From Saturnia japonica (taxonomy: Eukaryota; Arthropoda; Insecta; Lepidoptera; Saturniidae): DNA of 64,000 nucleotides. Positions 59,201 to 64,000 of this stretch are shown here, in pieces. Each line of letters begins with the position of its first letter. Position 1 is the stretch's first letter. The DNA is taken from the NCBI GenBank assembly GCA_033032175.1, contig CM065312.1, forward strand, positions 248,001-312,000. The letters are read 5' to 3'. The position numbers and the translations under genes were made by a program. The notes beneath the pieces are model-generated. The model saw only the letters and a list, made by a program, of their open reading frames with translations. It ran no database searches and was not told the origin of the DNA.

Positions 59201-62200
59201 TATTGTGGTGCAGTATTCTGATAGCGAGCGCCTAGAGACTTGCTCGAGAGTCGCGATCGCCGTTAACTAATCTGATGAATTTACACTGCGTGATCTTTAT
59301 TCAAGTCGTATTATGATATTTTAATATACTTATTACAGTTATTACTTAAATATTGTGGTGTAGTATTCTGATAGCGAGCGCCTAGAGACTTGCTCGAGAG
59401 TCGCGATCGCCGTTAACTAATCTGATGAATTTACACTGCGTGATCTTTATTCAAGTCGTATTATGATATTTTAATATACTTATTACAGTTATTACTTAAA
59501 TATTGTGGTGTAGTATTCTGATAGCGAGCGCCTAGAGACTTGCTCGAGAGTCGCGATCGCCGTTAACTAATCTGATGAATTTACACTGCGTGATCTTTAT
59601 TCAAGTCGTATTATGATATTTTAATATACTTATTACAGTTATTACTTAAATATTGTGGTGTAGTATTCTGATAGCAAGCGCCTAGAGACTTGCTCGAGAG
59701 TCGCGATCGCCGTTAACTAATCTGATGAATTTACACTGCGTGATCTTTATTCAAGTCGTATTATGATATTTTAATATACTTATTACAGTTATTACTTAAA
59801 TTTGTGGTGTAGTATTCTGATAGCAAGCGCCTAGAGACTTGCTCGAGAGTCGCGATCGCCGTTAACTAATCTGATGAATTTACACTGCGTGATCTTTATT
59901 CAAGTCGTATTATGATATTTTAATATACTTATTACAGTTATTACTTAAATATTGTGGTGCAGTATTCTGATAGCGAGCGCCTAGAGACTTGCTCGAGAGT
60001 CGCGATCGCCGTTAACTAATCTGATGAATTTACACTGCGTGATCTTTATTCAAGTCGTATTATGATATTTTAATAACCTTATTACAGTTATTACTTAAAT
60101 ATTGTGGTGTAGTATTCTGATAGCGAGCGCCTAGAGACTTGCTCGAGAGTCGCGATCGCCGTTAACTAATCTGATGAATTTACACTGCGTGATCTTTATT
60201 CAAGTCATATTATGATATTTTAATATACTTATTACAGTTATTACTTAAATATTGTGGTGTAGTATTCTGATAGCGAGCGCCTAGAGACTTGCTCGAGAGT
60301 CGCGATCGCCGTTAACTAATCTGATGAATTTACACTGCGTGATCTTTATTCAAGTCGTATTATGATATTTTAATATACTTATTACAGTTATTACTTAAAT
60401 ATTGTGGTGCAGTATTCTGATAGCGAGCGCCTAGAGACTTGCTCGAGAGTCGCGATCGCCGTTAACTAATCTGATGAATTTACACTGCGTGATCTTTATT
60501 CAAGTCGTATTATGATATTTTAATATACTTATTACAGTTATTACTTAAATATTGTGGTGCAGTATTCTGATAGCGAGCGCCTAGAGACTTGCTCGAGAGT
60601 CGCGATCGCCGTTAACTAATCTGATGAATTTACACTGCGTGATCTTTATTCAAGTCGTATTATGATATTTTAATATACTTATTACAGTTATTACTTAAAT
60701 ATTGTGGTGTAGTATTCTGATAGCGAGCGCCTAGAGACTTGCTCGAGAGTCGCGATCGCCGTTAACTAATCTGATGAATTTACACTGCGTGATCTTTATT
60801 CAAGTCGTATTATGATATTTTAATATACTTATTACAGTTATTACTTAAATATTGTGGTGTAGTATTCTGATAGCAAGCGCCTAGAGACTTGCTCGAGAGT
60901 CGCGATCGCCGTTAACTAATCTGATGAATTTACACTGCGTGATCTTTATTCAAGTCGTATTATGATATTTTAATATACTTATTACAGTTATTACTTAAAT
61001 ATTGTGGTGCAGTATTCTGATAGCGAGCGCCTAGAGACTTGCTCGAGAGTCGCGATCGCCGTTAACTAATCTGATGAATTTACACTGCGTGATCTTTATT
61101 CAAGTCGTATTATGATATTTTAATATACTTATTACAGTTATTACTTAAATATTGTGGTGTAGTATTCTGATAGCGAGCGCCTAGAGACTTGCTCAAGAGT
61201 CGCGATCGCCGTTAACTAATCTGATGAATTTACACTGCGTGGTCTTTATTCAAGTCGTATTATGATATTTTAATATACTTATTACAGTTATTACTTAAAT
61301 ATTGTGGTGTAGTATTCTGATAGCGAGCGCCTAGAGACTTGCTCGAGAGTCGCGATCGCCGTTAACTAATCTGATGAATTTACACTGCGTGATCTTTATT
61401 CAAGTCGTTTTATGATATTTTTTAAGGTTTTAGGTGTAATGCATTGCAACGCACGCATATAATGGTTACAGATGGAGACAGTGATAAAACAAACTGAGGA
61501 GAGTATGGGCCGCAAGCTGTCAAACGCGTCGCGGCTTCACGAGGACTACCGCCCGCTGAAGGCAGAGGTGGATCTCCTGCGGCGGCAGTACCTCGGCCTC
61601 GACCGGCTGCCGGACCTGCACGAGGAGGAGGGCAGTCCCGTCACTCCAGAGTCAGTATCCAATCCATACCATTATCTACTTCTATTTAGAAACAATGACT
61701 CAGTGATGACGTGTAGGAACTCGACGTCGATCGATACAATTAGCCTGTAGGCTAATGTAGGCAGGGCTTTTTCTAATGCTCACCTGGCTAGCTACCACCC
61801 TCAAGTTGAAAACCTGCCGCCCAACACCAATAGGTGTGTTCCGGCAGCTACACTTGAGAGCCAGTCTTCCGATAGGCTTAGCGTGCTACTATAATGGGCC
61901 ACTTCGTAATTTAAGATCAGGTGAGATTGTGGTCACAACGTTAAACCTATAATGATAAATATGTATATATATATGTATATTCAACATTTTTTATTAGCAC
62001 TTCTGGTACAACGCACCGATTGGTAGTTTCCAACAGATTTAAAGGACATTACAAGATGTATTTTTTGCACGGAAGTTTATAATTTCAAGGATTTATATTG
62101 ACTTAACATGCACTAATGGATTGGTATGTAAATCAATGTTAAACCCAAAGTGGCTTATGAACCAGGATATAACTGTTCAATGGAAAACAAAATATGTCCA

Positions 62201-63408
62201 ATATAGCCTAATAAAATTTAGATAAATAACTTAATTTACTGCTTTCCCGACTGGCTCTCAACCACCATGTATGTGCTAAAGAGCTCGTCATAGTGACTCG
62301 CTTTTGCGTGTTGCGTTTCGGGATCATCCTGTGTATATCCAGTTAAATTAATGCAGGCCGGCGCATGTCAGCGGCCACCGTCGATGGAGTACCATCTCTC
62401 GGTGGTCGCGTTGTGTTAAGATTGTACTGTTCTTACCAGTGCCGAAAGGTAGAAACTTGAAAATGCGAAGCTGGAGCAAACAAATAGTTGTTACCTAATA
62501 GAATATCAGCTCTTAACCACCTTTACCGATGTTTCTATGGCGGTTAAAGGCACGCCTTCACCTTCACCATATATAAACAGTACTTTAAATATAATTTTTA
62601 ATTTGGAGATATTATACGGTCACCCTTTCTCGCTTCCTCTTGTAAAATACGTATAATCTAACACCTTCATAAGCCGGCGGCCAGCGAGTTATAGACGTTA
62701 AATTTATTTGACCTGACAGAGTTACCATTATCTTGCAAATTTGTATTCACTACTGGGCCAGATTAAATTGGTGGATGCTTGGCAATAAGTCGACGGCTCA
62801 AGGGCTTACAACTTTTAATTACACTTGTATAATGCATAGATTCTAGTATCTTTGACTTGTTGGTAGTATAAATTTGTAGGTGTCAAATAAATTTCGAACA
62901 TTTCGATTTGGCCTATATATGTCCCTAAATAGTTACGTTATATGCCAATTGTTAAAGGAAAGCAGATGTGAATTGGGTTATATGGACTATTCGCCAATGA
63001 TGCTTACCATCAGGGACAATACCGTCAGTTTGCCAAGATATCGTCATGCATTAGTTGTATCCACTTGAAACTTTAAGGATAACAAATAAATAAAATTCAA
63101 AAATGATACTTTTCTGTGAAATATTTTAGAATCGGCTAAAAGCAACGGCCTCTTAAGATTTACTTAACCAAACATCTATCGGGATACGTCTGACAGCTCT
63201 GGTAACGCATGTGTTGCAGTCGGTTCCCGTGGTCTGCGGGGTCGGTGGGGTCGCTGGGGTCAGTGGGGTCGGTCGGGTCAGTGGGGTCAGCAGGCGCGAG
63301 GTGTGCAGCTAGCTCGTTCGCAGCCCCAAGCGCGCCGCGGAAGCCTCCGCCGCCGCCGCCCGCGTTCAGGTCTGCACTCGACCAAGATTTCATTACCGTC
63401 TCGCTAAG
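47167..63408 (+). CDS. ZC4H2: ZC4H2, zinc finger C4H2 domain protein (5' part; continues past window)
   Basis: Coding exons 47167-47225, 50512-50683, 61472-61650 and probably 63220-63408, joined by GT/AG introns with agreeing phases. The protein begins MTAENEREIYHKLEAMKEIR, then EKMSHVEELRQIHADIN, then SRLHEDYRPLKAEVDLLRRQ and LDRLPDLHEEEG. From memory this tracks human ZC4H2 (KLESIKEIRNKT, EKMAHVEELRLIHADIN, LPDLCEEEE) with no gap. The N-terminal two thirds is a coiled coil. The C-terminal C4H2 zinc finger (CLSCHQQIHRNAPICPLC in vertebrates) was not found, so at least one exon lies beyond 64000. In vertebrates the protein is nuclear and stabilises RNF220 in neural patterning. Introns are 3.3, 10.8 and 1.6 kb and full of repeats. 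Confidence 0.93.
48506..49752 (-). mobile_element. mariner transposon, complete ends, dead transposase
   Basis: 1,247 bp with inverted ends GGTTGGGTAAAAGG (left) and GGTCGGGGAAAAAG (right, inverted), both followed inward by TTCGCAT-like sequence, and TA on both sides (48504-48505, 49753-49754). The length is normal for a full mariner. Confidence 0.88.
48576..49602 (-). pseudogene. mariner transposase, broken (DD34D)
   Basis: Start ATG at 49602 (MSESNEEIRYILKYY then a stop). Later pieces carry HISCYDVAEELEIDHKTV (helix-turn-helix), LIIGDEKWITYD, FHHDNSRPHTS and YSPDLAPSDFPLF. The three catalytic Asp are kept and the last two are 34 residues apart, the mariner DD34D spacing. Frame changes in the N-terminal part, one in the A run at about 49374-49382, and stops at about 49000 and 48945 disable it. 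Confidence 0.88.
50070..50495 (+). repeat. Lepidopteran-type dispersed repeat
   Basis: It starts near GATAGATGTACACTCTCC and ends TTTTATTAATTG, matching 15796-16310 without the head. It contains AACCGTTTCGGAGATTACCT. It lies just before ZC4H2 exon 2. Confidence 0.75.
50512..50683 (+). CDS. ZC4H2: ZC4H2 coding exon 2 (coiled coil)
   Basis: 172 bp from acceptor ctctttaag to donor GCG|gtgtgt. It completes the Arg codon and reads NKTITLERLKRSIMNEV, then YKREMELLQQEKMSHVEELR, heptad-like coiled-coil sequence and the best conserved part of the family. It leaves in phase 0. Confidence 0.93.
51880..51960 (+). mobile_element. Jockey-group 3' end fragment
   Basis: CGGTGAAGCTGTAAAAGCCG, CAGCGGCTCCAGGGCCCCTA and AGGCTAACAGT match 44738-44800 closely, followed by a short A run. 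Confidence 0.75.
52020..52530 (+). repeat. Lepidopteran-type dispersed repeat
   Basis: It has the head (CTGTGCTTGCGACTTTGTTTC), the middle GTAGGTCTTTTCAATATCTA and the tail AATAGTTTCGGAGATGACTC, ending TTTTATTAATTG. Same family and strand as 15796-16310. Confidence 0.75.
53275..53350 (-). repeat. Tail of an inverted lepidopteran-type repeat plus (TACGA)n
   Basis: AACAGTTTTTTTACTAAATG matches the tail of the dispersed repeat in inverse. It runs into about four TACGA units at 53331-53350. Confidence 0.6.
54258..54427 (+). repeat. Repeated block, copy 1 (partner at 55229-55360)
   Basis: Both copies contain ACCAGGCGG, TGCTTAAGACGTCTTATATG, TATCACGACCTAA, CCGTG and GGCAGAAACCG in the same order. 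The upstream part (about 53918-54257) has a TATA-like string and GACATCCCTATTTGTTGG. It may belong to an LTR-type element, but the ends could not be set. Confidence 0.5.
54450..54565 (-). mobile_element. Jockey-group 3' end fragment, inverted
   Basis: A T-rich run at about 54452-54465 (inverted poly(A)) is followed by ACTACACTGTTAGCCTTAGG and AGCTTCACCGGACTTG, the reverse complement of the Jockey 3' UTR at 44735-44800. Confidence 0.7.
55229..55360 (+). repeat. Repeated block, copy 2 (partner at 54258-54427)
   Basis: It carries the same ordered motifs as copy 1 with small deletions and a T-rich insertion. The sequence between the copies (54566-55228) shows no gene; a 60-codon frame at 54586 has no recognisable content. 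Confidence 0.5.
56105..57620 (+). mobile_element. CR1-like retrotransposon fragment interrupted by an R1-clade fragment
   Basis: The left part (56105-56420) encodes LQWGPDIKTLVGRLSSAAFE and KKRAIRAIYNLKPRESL-like text with one stop, the post-RT region of a LINE. The right part (57210-57480) encodes KLVVPCFRLCRSNKSFLGN and DHVKQVLLSKGYYRVDHY, its end, followed by a 3' UTR shared with 46435-46695. The interrupting piece runs the other way. Confidence 0.75.
56421..57207 (-). mobile_element. R1-clade non-LTR retrotransposon, 3' fragment
   Basis: Minus strand frame 57207-56671 (178 codons) reads LVQVLSGHGCFGWYLHKIAR, then the Cys/His motif CHECGAMEDTAQHTLSEC, then FCEDIISQKEAVERVRE. This is the C-terminal zinc motif and tail of R1-clade elements found in insects. 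A GC-rich 3' UTR follows down to about 56421. The GC content is far above its surroundings. AACG occurs at both borders and may be the target duplication. Confidence 0.82.
57760..57931 (+). repeat. Dispersed repeat shared with 5735-5892
   Basis: It contains TGCTACAGTGCTCCCGAGTG, GGACGTTCGG and AACTTGAATTGGTGTACCAG, as in PHRF1 intron 7. It follows a GC-rich stretch with a C run at 57710-57719. Confidence 0.6.
58281..61429 (+). repeat. Satellite-like tandem array, 21 copies of a 150 bp unit
   Basis: The string TATTACAGTTATTAC recurs exactly every 150 bp from 58281, 21 times, with one single-base deletion near 59802. Units are nearly identical, differing at a few fixed sites (GTG(T/C)AG, TCATA or TCGTA, AACCT or ATACT, AGCGAGC or AGCAAGC). 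Each unit includes CTCGAGAG, TCGCGATCGC and GTTAACTAATCTGATG. No frame stays open through the unit. It ends 42 bp before ZC4H2 exon 3. Confidence 0.97.
61472..61650 (+). CDS. ZC4H2: ZC4H2 coding exon 3
   Basis: 179 bp from acceptor ggttacag to donor CCAGA|gtcagt (phase 2). It reads METVIKQTEESMGRKLSNAS and ends LPDLHEEEGSPVTP, matching [20 protein letters not shown] in vertebrates. The opening Met is internal, not a start. An alternative donor three bases on (TCA|gtatcc) is possible, but the phase favours the one given. The codons are much more GC-rich than the surrounding intron. Confidence 0.92.
61651..63219 (+). other. ZC4H2 intron 3
   Basis: 1.6 kb. A repeat-like stretch near 61780-61945 includes GATCAGGTGAGATTGTGGTC, which I recall as common in lepidopteran introns. 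A GC-rich patch at 62350-62410 and a TATATA string near 61965 are the only other things noted. Confidence 0.5.
63220..63408 (+). CDS. ZC4H2: ZC4H2 probable coding exon 4 (Gly-Ser-Val repeat, Pro-rich)
   Basis: 189 bp from acceptor gtgttgcag to donor AAG|gttcga, phase 2 at both ends. Joined to exon 3 it gives TPDRFPW, then GSVGS-type repeats, then APRKPPPPPPAFRSALDQDF. Human ZC4H2 has DYFEKQKAEW and a Pro/Ala-rich stretch here, so the place and composition fit but the sequence is not conserved. The GSV repeats come from a GGGTCGGTG-like minisatellite. Splice sites are moderate, so the limits are tentative. Confidence 0.55.
63236..63297 (+). repeat. GGGTC(G/A)GTG minisatellite in ZC4H2 exon 4
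   Basis: Nine-base units of GGGTCGGTG, GGGTCGCTG and GGGTCAGTG repeat about seven times. In the exon frame they give Gly-Ser-Val or Gly-Ser-Leu; in the opposite strand they give Thr-Asp-Pro. Confidence 0.85.
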
Positions 63409-64000
63409 GTTCGATTATGATTTACTTTTTGTTTTTTACACACCGCTCACCCTCTTGGACCCTCTCCTCTGCCTCATATGAAATCATTTTACTTTTATTT
63501 ATTTTTTGCTTTTTTTGTTTCTTACTACAGACAGCAGAATCTTGGTGATGATTATATATTTTATGGGTGTACTTCTATTTAAGTATTTAGTTAGTTATTC
63601 AATGTGAAGATGTTGAATGTTGAAACTTGTTTATAAGAATAATATCGAATGAATCTAATCTGTTAAATACTGAAATTAAGTAATTGACATTTGGTTTATC
63701 CGCTTAAAACTCAGTCATTGTTTATAAATGGATGAATTATTACGCAGTGGGAATGAATTTATGGCAATACTTTCATAAAGTTGTTTTTTTTTAATCAAGA
63801 AACAACGAACAACAATTTGATGATTTCTACTGGATGAATTTAAATTCATCACTAAAGCATATTGTAGACAATTTGTTATTAAACATATGCCTATGCGGCT
63901 TACATATTGGTTCATTGGATATTCAATCTCGATGTACTTAATATTTATATAATAATAGTAAAATTTCATAGAAAAAAAAAATCACGAAGTCAACAGAGAA
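63409..64000 (+). other. Sequence after ZC4H2 exon 4
   Basis: AT-rich, presumed intron. The C4H2 zinc-finger exon was searched for and is not here. Nothing else recognised. Confidence 0.5.

Larger units (their letters stand above)
50684..61471 (+). other. ZC4H2 intron 2 (10.8 kb, repeat-filled)
   Basis: In order: AT-rich sequence to 51870, a Jockey 3' end (51880-51960), a lepidopteran-type repeat (52020-52530), a short inverted piece of the same (53275-53335) with a (TACGA)n run, a repeated block pair (54258-54427 and 55229-55360), an inverted Jockey 3' end (54450-54565), the CR1/R1 nest (56105-57620), a dispersed repeat (57760-57931) and the 150 bp array (58281-61429). Confidence 0.7.

Noticed and set aside
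58281..61429. CRISPR-like array
   Set aside because: The units are full 150 bp tandem repeats with no unique spacers, in an animal intron.
63160..63393. Minus-strand frame with Thr-Asp-Pro repeats
   Set aside because: It is the reverse of the minisatellite. The plus frame joins ZC4H2 exon 3 in phase and has a Pro-rich tail.
1..64000. tRNA and rRNA genes
   Set aside because: Looked for cloverleaf signals such as GGTTCGAATCC and rRNA-like blocks while reading; none was convincing.

Overview
This window looks like nuclear DNA from an insect, most probably a moth or butterfly. It is AT-rich and has small conserved exons separated by repeat-filled introns. A dispersed repeat starting like CTAGCTGTGCCCGCGGCTTCGC occurs many times on both strands. 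This repeat, and one related to AGTTCCTGAGATTAACG, are as I remember them common in lepidopteran genomes. Non-LTR retrotransposons of the Jockey, CR1 and R1 groups are also present. The order is inferred from the repeats, not proven.

Three host genes can be recognised. (1) PHRF1, a PHD and RING finger protein, lies on the minus strand from 21606 to 2064 in ten coding exons. It has an N-terminal RING and PHD finger, a long acidic and RS-rich middle in one 4.2 kb exon, and the conserved C-terminal block. The large exon needs one extra A in a homopolymer to stay in frame. (2) ZC4H2, a C4H2 zinc-finger protein, lies on the plus strand from 47167. Three coding exons are certain and a fourth is probable; the zinc-finger exon is outside the window. 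(3) The last coding exon of UBA3, the NEDD8-activating E1 catalytic subunit, is on the minus strand at 22697-22483, with a poly(A) signal. No other UBA3 exon was recognised.

Between UBA3 and ZC4H2 (about 24.3-46.7 kb) is a nested transposon cluster. A 3.9 kb DNA transposon with AT target duplication (24319-28233) carries a broken THAP/DDE transposase gene and, convergent to it, a broken SAP-SWIM-YqaJ nuclease gene. This arrangement fits the ISL2EU superfamily. Its right part plus 0.76 kb of flank is repeated in tandem (29064-32772). That copy was then split by a 1.24 kb element of unknown class ('X'), flanked by TAAC. A second X copy downstream was split by a 6.3 kb BEL/Pao LTR retrotransposon with 227 bp LTRs and a CCGTG target duplication. 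The uninterrupted first X copy supplies the empty site. A Jockey-group retrotransposon follows at 42.5-44.8 kb.

The ZC4H2 introns hold a complete but inactive mariner (48506-49752), several copies of the lepidopteran-type repeat, an R1-clade fragment inside a CR1-like fragment (56.1-57.6 kb), and an array of 21 copies of a 150 bp unit (58281-61429). The array ends only 42 bp before exon 3. PHRF1 introns hold hAT, pogo and CR1-like remnants. No tRNA, rRNA or CRISPR array was seen. Exon limits come from reading frame, GT/AG boundaries and remembered homologues; no alignment was run.
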